The notes under the pieces were generated by a model. It did no database searches. It was not told where the DNA came from and was given only the letters and a program-made list of their open reading frames with translations. A stretch of 64,000 nucleotides of DNA from Parvularcula sp. IMCC14364 (GTDB taxonomy: Bacteria; Pseudomonadota; Alphaproteobacteria; Caulobacterales; Parvularculaceae): contig NZ_CP132334.1 of the NCBI RefSeq assembly GCF_030758415.1, positions 868,001 through 932,000 of the forward strand, written 5' to 3'. Every line of letters starts with the position of its first letter. Within the stretch, counting starts at the first letter, position 1. Positions 1-8,370 of this stretch are shown here, in pieces. The position numbers were made by a program, and so were the translations under genes.

Positions 1-2107
1 CTCCATCTGGGGTCCCAACCGGATACCCTAAATCTGCAAGTCTTTCTTGCAACTCTAGTACTTCAGGACCAGAGGAACCCACTGTTAAGTCAATTCGCCG
101 CGCTCCAGATGCTGTTTCTGGTACAGCACATAGCCCTACTAGATAGGTATACATGTCTTGTTCTAAGGTCCGCTGCGTTGTGCCCGAAACTACGTCAGTT
201 GAGAGTATTTGACTGGGATCATCAAATAGCACGCTTAACATACGGTTTGTCCAAGCAATACGGTCTTCTTCACTATGGGCATGACGGCTGGAGTTCGGGT
301 TGCCGAGATTAACCCCGCGCGAAACAGCCCGTGCATCATTGCGGTCTGCATATTCACCGAGGTTGACATACTTGAAGTATGCCGCCGCAACTTCAATGGA
401 CACATTTAGATCATCAAGTAATTCTGGATTAGACTCCAGATCGATCCCGATGATTTCACCGTAACGGCGATAGTTATCTCTACCGGTCAGCCGATAGAAG
501 CCGCGTCCACGGTATTTCCAGCCGTCACCAGGCTGGGTGTTGCCCAGGGACTCTCGCCCATAAACATGATTGGCAATGGCTTCCGGATTACGGGCGAGAC
601 GTTTGGCTTCCTCTTCGGTGACCCGGGTCGGGAAAGTCCTGCGCAAACCGGCGGCACTGTAATTCAGGTTTGCTTCATTAAAGCGCAAAAATCCTGTCTC
701 GATGATACCTTGCCCCAAGAAGTGGGCTACCCGTAATGGCGTATTGATCTCATACTTCTTCAATATCGGTTCCGATCGCAGAATAGTGTTGAGGTAGCGA
801 TATCGAGTACTAAATGGAGTGCTAATTTGCTGCCCAGGAAAAATGGTAATAAATTTGGTCATGTCAACTTGATTTATTGGGAGACCAAAAAAACTGGGGC
901 CCACTACATCCATCGCATCGCTTGAATTTCTGGATGTTTCTGAAAAATCCTTGGTTAAATGGTTTTCTTCAACAAACCCTTGCACCTTATTATTGTTTAG
1001 ACGAAGACTCACGCGTGCCCAACCCTCAGGTATGGAAAGTTGTCGGCGAGTCACACCGACGGCAGTGCCAAGCGGCAAAAACGGGTGGAGTTTCAGGGTA
1101 TCAGTGTCCGGTCCCAGAAACAGAGGTGCAGTATCGCTCTTTATAAAGAAATTACGCGCCGCAAACTCATCCTTACAACTGATAAAACAAAATGCGTCAT
1201 TCTCAGCAGCCGAGATGAAGGGGCGCGATGGATTGCTTGCATAGGGTACTTCATCAGTGGCATCGGCTAGCGCCGCATTCACTCTCTCAACTTCGATAGA
1301 CAATGCCGCTTCGGTTAAAGCAGTTCGAGCCGACATTTCCGGATCTGTCAAAGAAGCTGAAACGAACCGTGAGAAGCGACCATCACTATCAGTCACTTCT
1401 CCAACATCAGCTCCAAACATAATGGTCACATTATCATGGTGCTGTTCAACAAACGTACTATTTTGAGAAATTACCCGCCCTCTACCTGGCGGCGTTAAAA
1501 CAAATTCCCATCTTGGAGCATCAACGAACAAATATGCACTTTTCACCGAGGCGCTTTGATCATCAAGAACATCTAAAAATCTCTGTACTGGGATTGCTTT
1601 CTCTCTGATCGACGTCAGCGTGCATTTGCCATTCAAGACTTTTCCATCGGCCGGGTCACGACATGGTTCAATATCGACGGGTAAAATGTAATTCTGCCGC
1701 TGTAGGCCAAATGCACTTGCAATTCCGAACGGCTTGGAGCCGCCATGGCCAGCGAAGTACATTACGGCAACTGTGTTCTCCGGATCTACGGCCAATTGGG
1801 CTGAAAATTCGTCAAGCGCAGTTTCAATTTGTAATGCTGTCAGATCTTCATGTCTTTGTATGAGTTCAAAATCCGTCGCTATCAAAAAAGATTCGACATT
1901 ATCCAAGTCACTGAAAATGCCCTTGTCAGATCTATATTCAGGCAAAGCTTCAGTCCCTTGAGGATAGTTTTCAATTCCAATCAACAGCGCGATTCGTCGT
2001 TCTTGGGCGAAAACGGCACCCCCAAGTGTGTGAAGAACAACGAGTATAACAGAAAGCATTTTTAATAGCGGAATTACACCGACCAATCTATTCGTAAGTT
2101 TTTGCAT
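1..2107 (-). CDS. Secreted caspase-like pseudopeptidase fused to SH3-like, GH19 and peptidoglycan-binding domains (partial)
   Basis: The minus-strand frame is open from an ATG at 2107 to the left edge (about 702 codons), so the C-terminus is missing. Residues 1-36 form a signal peptide ending in AVFA. Residues 38-280 resemble a peptidase C14 caspase-like domain: IALLIGIENY opens it and YFAGHGG carries the expected catalytic His121. The position normally holding the Cys in a DACR-type motif reads FVDAPRW, with Pro198 in place of Cys, so proteolysis is probably lost. Residues about 317-375 look SH3b-like. Residues about 420-625 match the GH19 chitinase/lysozyme family, with Glu470 in GIIETGF, then NLNYSA, IANHVYGR and GDGWKYRGRGF. 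The end, LELQERLADLGYP, is a peptidoglycan-binding motif. The protein likely acts on cell wall outside the cytoplasm. It is divergent from the TIR gene at 2236. The open frame and domain motifs are seen directly; the function is inferred. Confidence 0.85.
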   Translation of the reverse strand, partial: MQKLTNRLVGVIPLLKMLSVILVVLHTLGGAVFAQERRIALLIGIENYPQGTEALPEYRSDKGIFSDLDNVESFLIATDFELIQRHEDLTALQIETALDEFSAQLAVDPENTVAVMYFAGHGGSKPFGIASAFGLQRQNYILPVDIEPCRDPADGKVLNGKCTLTSIREKAIPVQRFLDVLDDQSASVKSAYLFVDAPRWEFVLTPPGRGRVISQNSTFVEQHHDNVTIMFGADVGEVTDSDGRFSRFVSASLTDPEMSARTALTEAALSIEVERVNAALADATDEVPYASNPSRPFISAAENDAFCFISCKDEFAARNFFIKSDTAPLFLGPDTDTLKLHPFLPLGTAVGVTRRQLSIPEGWARVSLRLNNNKVQGFVEENHLTKDFSETSRNSSDAMDVVGPSFFGLPINQVDMTKFITIFPGQQISTPFSTRYRYLNTILRSEPILKKYEINTPLRVAHFLGQGIIETGFLRFNEANLNYSAAGLRRTFPTRVTEEEAKRLARNPEAIANHVYGRESLGNTQPGDGWKYRGRGFYRLTGRDNYRRYGEIIGIDLESNPELLDDLNVSIEVAAAYFKYVNLGEYADRNDARAVSRGVNLGNPNSSRHAHSEEDRIAWTNRMLSVLFDDPSQILSTDVVSGTTQRTLEQDMYTYLVGLCAVPETASGARRIDLTVGSSGPEVLELQERLADLGYPVGTPDG

Positions 2108-2235
2108 CCAGATCCCCAACCCTCATTCATAAGTAAGTTGGACAAAGCGGACTGGAACTGTCAAGTCACCAGTGATTGCAGTTGCGAGGGTCGTTTTTTG
2201 CATTTAAGTGTGACGCCTATATGAGGGGGCAGGGC

Positions 2236-2697
2236 GTGGCAGACATATTTCTATCTTACTCTAGCGATAACAAGCAACAGGTTCGTTCACTCTCGGAACA
2301 ACTAGAAGCCGAACAGTTCTCAGTTTGGTGGGACAATGATCTGCGCGCTGGAAATCACTGGATCGACAGAATCGACCTTGAGCTTAAGTCTGCCACTTGC
2401 GTGATTGTTGTTTGGAGCGAAAACTCCGTACAAAGTCGGTGGGTTAAGGAAGAAGCATATACGGCCGAAAAGCGCGGGACACTGCTGCCGATTCACATAG
2501 ACAATGTCGAGCTTCCGTTGGGATTTCGTACAATCCAGTCAGAAGACTTCACGGATTGGAACGGCTCTAGGTCGCATCGCTGCTGGCAAAGACTGATGCT
2601 CCAGGTAACCTCTCTCATTCCGGAGGGAACGAACCTTGAGTGGCTAGAATCTTCATCCCTGCAAACTGATCGGGCGCTCGACCATGTTCCGTACTGA
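2236..2697 (+). CDS. TIR-domain protein
   Basis: A 153-residue protein that is almost entirely a TIR domain of the bacterial TIR_2 type. ADIFLSYSS is the first beta strand and box 1, WWDNDLRAGNHW is the BB-loop region, and SRWVKEEAYTA holds the Glu (about residue 73) that aligns with the NADase glutamate of SARM1-like TIR domains. I chose GTG 2236 because AGGGGG lies about eight bases upstream and the domain starts at once; an ATG at 2221 in the same frame is the alternative. The stop overlaps the start of the membrane protein at 2684 by 14 bases, so the two are probably translated together. Bacterial TIR domains usually cleave NAD or make a signal in anti-phage systems; that role here is inferred. 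Confidence 0.85.
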   Translation: MADIFLSYSSDNKQQVRSLSEQLEAEQFSVWWDNDLRAGNHWIDRIDLELKSATCVIVVWSENSVQSRWVKEEAYTAEKRGTLLPIHIDNVELPLGFRTIQSEDFTDWNGSRSHRCWQRLMLQVTSLIPEGTNLEWLESSSLQTDRALDHVPY

Positions 2698-3646
2698 ACG
2701 AAGTATACCGGCTGTTCCGGTATTCGGATTCCTTGTGAGCACAACATTGATCATCCTGTTCAGTTGGCTTGGTGAGAGCCCGAACGTTGGTACTCTTAAA
2801 CTCGATATTTTGAATGTCTTTCTGATCGCAGCAGTCGCTGTCAATGGCCTGTTTATTCTAGCTGATCGTGATATTCCAAGACGATTCAAGGGTCTTGTAA
2901 GGCAATGGTTCTTGCCTAAGGAAAATCTGGTCCGAATAAACTCAGGAGAGGTGTTCTATACGATCTTTGTGGGAGTGTATGGGCGTAACCACTTCAGCTT
3001 ACGCTGTTTGATCGCATCAATTCTGTCTTCAACAATTTTCTTCGCCATCTTTGTCGGCTCTGGCGTGCTTGTCGCAACCCCCGAGAACTCAGCCAGTATT
3101 ATCGCTTTACTCCGAGATGAGCCATCGACAATCTTGGTTGAGTATTTGCTGCCTAACATTGTGGCCGATTTCTTTGCTCTTTGGCAGACCCGATATTTCT
3201 TGCGCTTGATTAAGGACTACCCAATCTGGACGATCCCTCTTATCATTCTTGATGTATTGATAACACTCGTTATCTTTTTCCTGGCGATCGCATTTTTTAC
3301 TGCCATGATCAATGAAGAGAACGTTATTACGGCGCTCTCGCCTGCCGCATTGGAAATTACATATTATACGGAGTTAAGCGCCTTAAATGACCGCCAAGGA
3401 CCGGAGGTGGGTACAATTACCCGCGCAAACTATCTGACAACTTATGTAACCTCGGTTTGGTTATGGCTCGTCTTGGGGCTGGGGCCCATCTTGAGAGGAC
3501 TGTTTTGGCGCAAATCTGGGGAAACTCCCTTGGGTATTGCCTTTCGTGTCAGTGAATATCCTATGATCGCATTTGGTTTCGCTATAAGTCTGACGATTCT
3601 CGGCTTCGGCATTTTGACTTGGCTTGGAAGCCTCTTTTTAGTTTGA
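2684..3646 (+). CDS. Polytopic membrane protein coupled to the TIR gene
   Basis: A 320-residue protein with about six or seven hydrophobic segments: roughly residues 10-28, 44-63, 107-128, 183-208, 250-270 and 295-318, with a weaker one near 150. Between the first two and the middle segments is a basic cytoplasmic stretch (RRFKGLVRQWF). I recognise no named family. Its ATG lies inside the last codons of the TIR gene, which suggests a two-gene operon in which the TIR protein signals to, or is anchored by, this membrane protein. Membrane effectors paired with TIR sensors are known in bacterial immunity, but this exact protein is unassigned and the pairing is inferred from overlap alone. Confidence 0.75.
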   Translation: MFRTERSIPAVPVFGFLVSTTLIILFSWLGESPNVGTLKLDILNVFLIAAVAVNGLFILADRDIPRRFKGLVRQWFLPKENLVRINSGEVFYTIFVGVYGRNHFSLRCLIASILSSTIFFAIFVGSGVLVATPENSASIIALLRDEPSTILVEYLLPNIVADFFALWQTRYFLRLIKDYPIWTIPLIILDVLITLVIFFLAIAFFTAMINEENVITALSPAALEITYYTELSALNDRQGPEVGTITRANYLTTYVTSVWLWLVLGLGPILRGLFWRKSGETPLGIAFRVSEYPMIAFGFAISLTILGFGILTWLGSLFLV

Positions 3647-4129
3647 ACTGTCCGTCATCTCTGAGAACCTGACTCGTAAGCTGTCCATACTTTTCAATGT
3701 TTGCAAATCTTCTTGTTGCTATCCTGATGTGTGCAATGAAGAGTATGCGACCGTTGAACGCGGCGTTGATCTTATTCATGAGTTCTACCGGGTTGTCGCC
3801 GCTGATCTTGCAGACCGTGCTATAACAATGAGTGCAACGCCACTCGTTAATAAAGAACCAGCTTGATGCGGAAAGCGGTATTGGATTGGCGTCAGTTAAA
3901 AACTGTCCTGATGCCGATTGAAATCTACTGTACGAGCTTGTTCTACCCGACATCTCCACATGTGGTGAGCGGATCGAGGGTACGGGATTTTGTCTCCTGC
4001 CTAGGATGCATGGTCATTCCTATAATGATCATAAAATTTGGCTTTCAAGACATCCCCGAATAACGATTCCCTCTTTACAGATTCGCTATCTTTGATGAAA
4101 TTCGAACGCATGATAAAGCTAACAGTAGA
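3647..4129. other. Degenerate intergenic stretch with an IS5-type remnant
   Basis: No intact gene is visible. On the minus strand near 3690-3745 a short reading FIAHIRIATRRFANI closely matches the C-terminal end of the IS5-family transposase encoded at 4274-5107 (FMAHIRIATRRLAR), so this is the tail of a decayed related IS. Short open frames elsewhere here have no recognisable features. Confidence 0.5.
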
Positions 4130-4197
4130 CTACAAGCCCAATCGCTTCATGGATTTGATAGTTTTCTTGGTTGCGCGGCGTATGAACCCTTTTGTTA
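4130..4197 (-). pseudogene. Severed C-terminal end of the membrane protein gene at 5120-6130
   Basis: If the IS at 4198-5127 and one copy of its TTA target duplication are removed, the minus-strand frame of the gene at 5120-6130 continues from KQDL into TKGFIRRATKKTIKSMKRLG and a final Leu, then a TAG at 4132-4130. This is the original C-terminus, about 20 codons, cut off by the insertion. The reconstruction is read directly from the two flanks. Confidence 0.8.
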
Positions 4198-5127
4198 GAG
4201 CCTGATCCAAAAGTATCTGGGTGATTTCAACGACTTATGATTCTCTTTGTTTGCTTAAGACACGGAGGATCAGATGAGTTGGAATGAAACCACCCGCACA
4301 TATTATGACCGCAGTTTCCTGCGCTATGCAAGTGATCTGACGGACGACGAATGGGCTTTGATTGAACCTGAAATACCTCTTCCAAATCGGATGGGGCGTC
4401 CTCGCAAGTGGCCGATGCGGGAGATCATGAACGCCTTGTTGTATATCGCGTCTACTGGCTGCCAATGGCGCATGTTACCAAGGGATTTCCCGCCTTTTTC
4501 GACGGTTCAGAAATATTTTTATTGGTGGCGTGATGACAGATTGCTGGAAAAGATCAATCACCGCCTGCTGTTTGAATGCCGCGAAGCACACGGCAGAAGC
4601 CCACACCCCAGCGCAGGTGTGATCGATAGCCAGTCGGTTAAAACCACAGAAAGTGGCGGTATTACTGGCTTTGACGCGGGCAAAAATATAAAAGGCCGCA
4701 AGCGGCATATTCTGACGGATACGGAAGGCTTTCTGGTGACAGCACTTGTGCATGCCGCGGATGTACAGGATCGCGACGGCGCACCAGCGGTGTTGATGGA
4801 AGCGCGAGACAAATTTCCATGGCTTCGCCATATCTTTGCCGATGGTGGCTATGCGGGAGATAAGCTAAAGCGCAAACTTAAAAAAGTCGGTCCATTCCGG
4901 ATGGAAATCATCAAGCGATCCGATAAAATGAAAGGCTTTAAAGTCCTGCCCCGGCGATGGGTCGTAGAACGCACATTCGCATGGTTAGGGCGATCACGCC
5001 GTCTCGCCAAGGATTGGGAACGATGCTGGACCTCAGCTATCGCATGGCTATTCATGGCTCACATCCGTATCGCAACAAGACGACTGGCAAGAGCATGTTT
5101 CATATGAAAGACTTTTGATTCAGACTC
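4198..5127 (+). mobile_element. Complete IS5-family element (IS1031-like), 930 bp
   Basis: The terminal inverted repeats are 17 bases, GAGCCTGATCCAAAAGT on the left (4198-4214) and its partner at 5111-5127, matching at 14 of 17 positions. A TTA target duplication flanks it at 4195-4197 and 5128-5130, as expected for the TNA target of the IS1031 group. One intact transposase gene fills the element. It interrupts a minus-strand membrane protein gene near its 3' end. Confidence 0.92.
4274..5107 (+). CDS. IS5-family transposase
   Basis: A full-length 277-residue DDE transposase. The N-terminal region (LTDDEWALIEPEIP, NALLYIASTGCQWRMLP) is the DUF4096-type domain of this family. The catalytic triad is visible as Asp in GVIDSQSVKT, Asp in FADGGYAGD and Glu in VVERTFAWLGRSRRL. 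The ATG follows a GGAGG ribosome-binding site at about 4265. It has no frameshift and lies within intact inverted repeats, so the element may still be active. Confidence 0.95.
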   Translation: MSWNETTRTYYDRSFLRYASDLTDDEWALIEPEIPLPNRMGRPRKWPMREIMNALLYIASTGCQWRMLPRDFPPFSTVQKYFYWWRDDRLLEKINHRLLFECREAHGRSPHPSAGVIDSQSVKTTESGGITGFDAGKNIKGRKRHILTDTEGFLVTALVHAADVQDRDGAPAVLMEARDKFPWLRHIFADGGYAGDKLKRKLKKVGPFRMEIIKRSDKMKGFKVLPRRWVVERTFAWLGRSRRLAKDWERCWTSAIAWLFMAHIRIATRRLARACFI

Positions 5128-6130
5128 TTAGGTCTTGCTTATGCGGCCACTTATGATGAATCTTTGGGTTTTCGGGCGATTTGCAAAACGCATACAAATA
5201 ATCCTCAACATCTTCTGACAAAATGTCTCTAAATTCTCGTGGCAAATTTTTCTGAATTCTTTTTTTCTCAAATTTAGTAAGAGATGTTGTGTCAGGATGA
5301 ATGTTCAGAAGAATTGTTTTGTCTAAGGCCTTCGTATCGATGATTTCGTTCAACTCCCACAACAAACCCTCTGAGTCTGATAGTTGCACTAAAATCGCTC
5401 GTGAACGTTTCAGCAAAGCGGTCACCACTGCTTGCCATGAGTCATCGTCAATGTAGACCCGGCCAACCCCAGGCAACACTTCATCGTCTCCGGGCCTTCC
5501 AACGGCGATGATAGGCGCAAAGCTCTTCTAGGAATCCACGAACCATGATTCAATTGGGGTAGACTTCATACCAATTCCTAATTCTTCCTCTGCCTCCCTG
5601 TTTCTTTGCAACGCCTCGAGCAGCCAAAGATTTTTTGAAACATTTGGATAATCGTGCCTGAAGTCGCGAAGTAGAAGTACAGGTGCGCGAACATCTTGGA
5701 AAGGGCGAAGGTAGCTCCAAGCTTGTTTCGCCGCAAAGCTTTTGCGTCCAATACGGACAAAACTCTCATGTACAAACATTGGTGCAACGGTTACCATCAT
5801 AACTATGGCGATAATGGGTGGTATCTCATTCATCATCATCCACCGTGCGAGAAGGGCCAACATTGAGAGAAACACAATTGTAAAGAACAGATAGAACGGC
5901 ACTTCAAAGTAGAGCAGGTTGTATTTACTCCGATTGTATACCCCCCAATTTATCGAGTATTTATTTTCATCCGCAATATCTTGCCACCACTCGGACATAC
6001 CTTTTTTGGACTTCCATTTCGATGGAAGAGATGAATCTATCCATATACTGACTAAAAGCCAGATGTAATAAATTGTTCCTAGTGAAAATCCTATCAAAAG
6101 CAGAATTAGGGATAAAGAAAACAGTCCCAT
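5120..6130 (-). pseudogene. Two-TM membrane protein with a conserved cytoplasmic domain, broken by an amber codon and an IS
   Basis: The gene starts at ATG 6130 behind GGAGGGG. An N-terminal segment (residues about 2-22) and a pair of segments in the middle are hydrophobic; the rest is a soluble domain with LLLRDFRHDYP, then AVGRPGDDEVLPG, VYIDDDSWQAVV and GLLWELNEI. From memory this pattern belongs to a family of predicted membrane proteins with a TIR- or Rossmann-like fold and no settled function. An in-frame TAG at 5530-5528 splits it between FVDS and KSFAPI, with the same frame open on both sides. Its last residues (LRV and stop) come from IS5 sequence; the true C-terminus is at 4130-4197. 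The gene is probably inactive, unless amber readthrough occurs. Confidence 0.75.
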
Positions 6131-6197
6131 CTCTATGCCCCTCCAATTAATTATCACGCCATTGAACGCGGCCTAACGCGCCCGAAGGTGACGAAAC

Positions 6198-6592
6198 TGG
6201 ACGGCCCTGTTTAGGTGCTCCAGTTGCCGAGTTAGGCCTGGCTATATGATGTAGCGGCCTCATGCCGCCACGCCTTCAACGTAAGGCGGCATGAGAGGCT
6301 TTGGCAAGATTGATTTTGGTGCCGGTGAGCGGTAGCCCAGCGAAGAGTGAGGACGCAATGTGTTGTAGTGTCGTCGCCACCATTCGATCAGAGTTTGGGC
6401 TTCTTTCGGTGTATAGAGTATCTCCCTGTTCAAGAACTCATCTCTAAGTTTTGAGTTGAAGCTTTCACAATAGCCATTCTCCCACGGCGAGCCGGGCTCA
6501 ATGTAGAGCGTCTTCACGTTCAATCGTCCCAGCCATTCGCGCAGTGCGAGAGCAATGAACTCAGGGCCGTAGCACCTTTGGAAGTAACTCAC
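6198..6592 (-). mobile_element. IS3-family fragment: transposase C-terminus and one element end
   Basis: Reading 6592 to 6260 gives the C-terminal part of an IS3-family (IS407-like) integrase-type transposase: [33 protein letters not shown] and HYNTLRPHSSLGYRSP. The first catalytic Asp and everything before it are missing, so the 5' side is truncated around 6590. The likely element end begins with TGGACGGCCC at 6198; the same 22 bases recur at 40488-40509 beside another scar. Confidence 0.8.
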
Positions 6593-6708
6593 TGCATTAG
6601 GCTTTGGCCGCCTGTGGAGCCGCTCAAACGAGCGGAATAGGTGGTCAAAGCCGGGCGACAGTCTCTAATTTTGGTTTGCTGAAGAACCACAAGAAACGGA
6701 GGCTGACT

Positions 6709-6782
6709 ATGACCAATACCGATGTTACACCCGATCCCGTTGTTCGGTTAGCGATTGATATCTCAAAACATCGCCATGATAT
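6709..6782 (+). pseudogene. N-terminal fragment of an IS110-family transposase
   Basis: An ATG at 6709 preceded by CGGAGG opens a frame reading VVRLAIDISKHRHDI, the first strand of the RuvC-like DEDD domain of IS110-family transposases, with its first catalytic Asp. The frame is cut at 6783 where the IS3 element begins. I could not find the rest of the gene on the other side. Confidence 0.65.
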
Positions 6783-6797
6783 TGTCCAGCCCATAAA

Positions 6798-7604
6798 TTA
6801 AGTACCATTTTGATGTAGAGTTTCAGGTATTGGTGTGCGCATGTTGAGAGCTTGATGTGGCCGGATGGTATTGTACTGTTTGAGCCATTTATTGATGACG
6901 GTTTTAGCTTGCTCTATCGTAGTGAACCATTCAGCATTGAGGACTTCTCTTCGTAAGGTGCCATTGAAGCGTTCGTTATAGCCGTTTTCCCAAGGTGAGC
7001 CTGGATAGATACGGATCGGTTTGATACCAACCTTGGTCAACCATTTCTGGAAGTTCTCCGCTGCGAACTCTGGGCCGTTATCTGACCTTATAAACTCTGG
7101 CTTTCCATGACATAAGAACAATGGGTACAGAGCCTCTAATACTTCCGCATTCCCCATCTTTGGTTTTACAGCGACACAGAGAGCTTCTCTGGTGTATTCA
7201 TCAAGGACGGTCAACATTTTGTAGCTACTCCCATTGCTGAGGCGATCATGAACAAAGTCGATGCTCCAGATATGGTTCTCATACTTTGGCCGTAACCGGA
7301 TGACAGAGCTGTCTTTGTGATACAGGCGTTTCTTTTTCTTATGGCGTTTGGGTTGCTGTAAGCCTTCTTCCCGCCAAAGCTTTTCTATTTTCTTGTAATT
7401 GACCTTCCAGCCTTCAATCTGCAGTAACTTGGTTATCTTGCGATAACCGTACCGACCATATTGTTTGGCTAATCGAATAAGAGCCAGGCGAAGCCTGTCC
7501 TCATTATCTTTGGGTCGGTTAAGATAACGCTGAGAGGAACGGGGCATACCAACCGTTTTGCAGGTCCGCCGCTCAGACGTATTCAGTCTTTGACGTGCCT
7601 TCAC
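6798..7604 (-). CDS. IS3-family transposase OrfB (integrase core)
   Basis: The catalytic product of the IS3 element: an HTH_21-like N-terminus (GRYGYRKITKLLQIEGW), then the rve core with Asp in HIWSIDFVHDR, Asp in RSDNGPEFAAE and Glu in NGYNERFNGTLRREV. It ends with the typical [16 protein letters not shown]. The usual product is an OrfAB fusion made by -1 frameshifting from orfA, so the first residues here may be translated only as part of that fusion. The frame is intact, unlike the second copy. Confidence 0.92.
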   Translation of the reverse strand: MKARQRLNTSERRTCKTVGMPRSSQRYLNRPKDNEDRLRLALIRLAKQYGRYGYRKITKLLQIEGWKVNYKKIEKLWREEGLQQPKRHKKKKRLYHKDSSVIRLRPKYENHIWSIDFVHDRLSNGSSYKMLTVLDEYTREALCVAVKPKMGNAEVLEALYPLFLCHGKPEFIRSDNGPEFAAENFQKWLTKVGIKPIRIYPGSPWENGYNERFNGTLRREVLNAEWFTTIEQAKTVINKWLKQYNTIRPHQALNMRTPIPETLHQNGT

Positions 7605-7630
7605 AATGGCCTGACGTAGGTCGGTGACCG

Positions 7631-7918
7631 TCAGACCTTGGGCTTTAAAACATCAAGTGTTTCTTTGAGAATAAGCTTGTCTAGTTCAAGCTCGGCAACA
7701 ATTTTCTTCAGACGCTGGTTCTCTTTCTCGAGACCTTTAAGTTCAGATAACTGGGACTTGCCCATGCCGCCATACCTTTTACGCCACTTATAGTATGTTG
7801 CATCACTCACGCCTGCTGATCGACAGGCTGTCGCGACATCATTCCCGCCCGCCAAACTCAGCTCAATCTGACGCAGCAGGTTCAATATATCCTCATCGCT
7901 AAAGCGTTTCCTCGCCAT
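7631..7918 (-). CDS. IS3-family OrfA (helix-turn-helix)
   Basis: A 95-residue DNA-binding protein. Residues 1-45 are the HTH_Tnp_1 type domain (RFSDEDILNLLRQIE, ACRSAGVSDATYYKWR), and residues 55-90 form a leucine-zipper-like coiled coil (KGLEKENQRLKKIVAELELD). ATG 7918 follows GGAGG at a good distance. It recognises the inverted repeats and supplies the N-terminus of the frameshifted OrfAB transposase. Confidence 0.92.
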   Translation of the reverse strand: MARKRFSDEDILNLLRQIELSLAGGNDVATACRSAGVSDATYYKWRKRYGGMGKSQLSELKGLEKENQRLKKIVAELELDKLILKETLDVLKPKV

Positions 7919-8039
7919 GCAAATAACCTCCACCATTCATAGAATAATACCAAAAATGTGGACCAGTTATAATGGGGCAGGACAGATCGCAAATCGAATT
8001 GCTGGTTTCAAAATAAAATGTTTAATATCAATGCCTTAC

Positions 8040-8086
8040 TGGCGACCCCGACAGGATTCGAACCTGTGGCCCCCAGATTAGGAATC
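8040..8086 (-). other. tRNA-Arg(CCT) 3' half, probable attR scar
   Basis: The minus strand reads from the anticodon loop (TTCCTAA) through the T arm (GGTTCGAATCC) to a GGGGTCGCCA 3' end, as in a tRNA-Arg with anticodon CCT. The 5' half is absent: upstream bases cannot pair with the anticodon stem. A lone 3' half is what remains at the far end of an element that integrated into a tRNA gene. The element would lie to the right of 8086. Confidence 0.75.
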
Positions 8087-8200
8087 ACTTCTGACCATTT
8101 TTCAACGTCAGTGATCATGCGGATTTATGCAGTAAAATCAACAGGTAAATCGATTTTGAGATTCCACGGAATTCCACCGAAATGCACCGAAATCCATGAG

Positions 8201-8312
8201 AAATGAACCTAAAATGAACCTAAACCAAACTAACGGCCCCAAGATAAAGCATCTGGGACCCAGGCTTTCTTCGCGAAAACCGGCACCGAATTCGTTTTAG
8301 GTTCATTTTTAG
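8201..8312. repeat. Direct and inverted TGAACCTAAA repeats
   Basis: TGAACCTAAA occurs twice in tandem at 8204-8213 and 8215-8224, and its reverse complement sits at 8296-8305. Just before them GCACCGAAAT-like units are also doubled (about 8177-8194). The cluster lies between the two tRNA 3' halves, which suggests integrase arm-binding sites or a regulatory site; the role is inferred. Confidence 0.45.
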
Positions 8313-8370
8313 TTCTGACGGACGGTTGTGGCTATTTATTCCTGTTGCGGAACATTGGCAAAATAGCTGA

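Larger units (their letters stand above)
6783..7984 (-). mobile_element. Complete IS3-family element, about 1.2 kb (copy 1)
   Basis: The element runs from TGTCCAGCCC at 6783 to GGGGCAGGACA ending at 7984; these ends are imperfect inverted repeats. It carries the usual two overlapping-frame genes, orfA (7631-7918) and orfB (6798-7604). I see no convincing target duplication. A nearly identical but truncated and frameshifted copy lies at 33521-34511 in the same orientation. Confidence 0.88.

Noticed and set aside
109-2065. Several plus-strand open frames of 60-100 codons
   Set aside because: They are antisense to the long minus-strand caspase-GH19 gene, which has coherent domain content.
3863-4063. 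66-codon plus frame after the IS5 remnant
   Set aside because: No ribosome-binding site, no domain, and it lies in decayed IS DNA.
8018-8206. Plus-strand frame of 62 codons containing TPTGFEPVAPRLGIT
   Set aside because: This is antisense tRNA sequence (T arm and anticodon loop) translated; such frames are a well-known annotation artefact.
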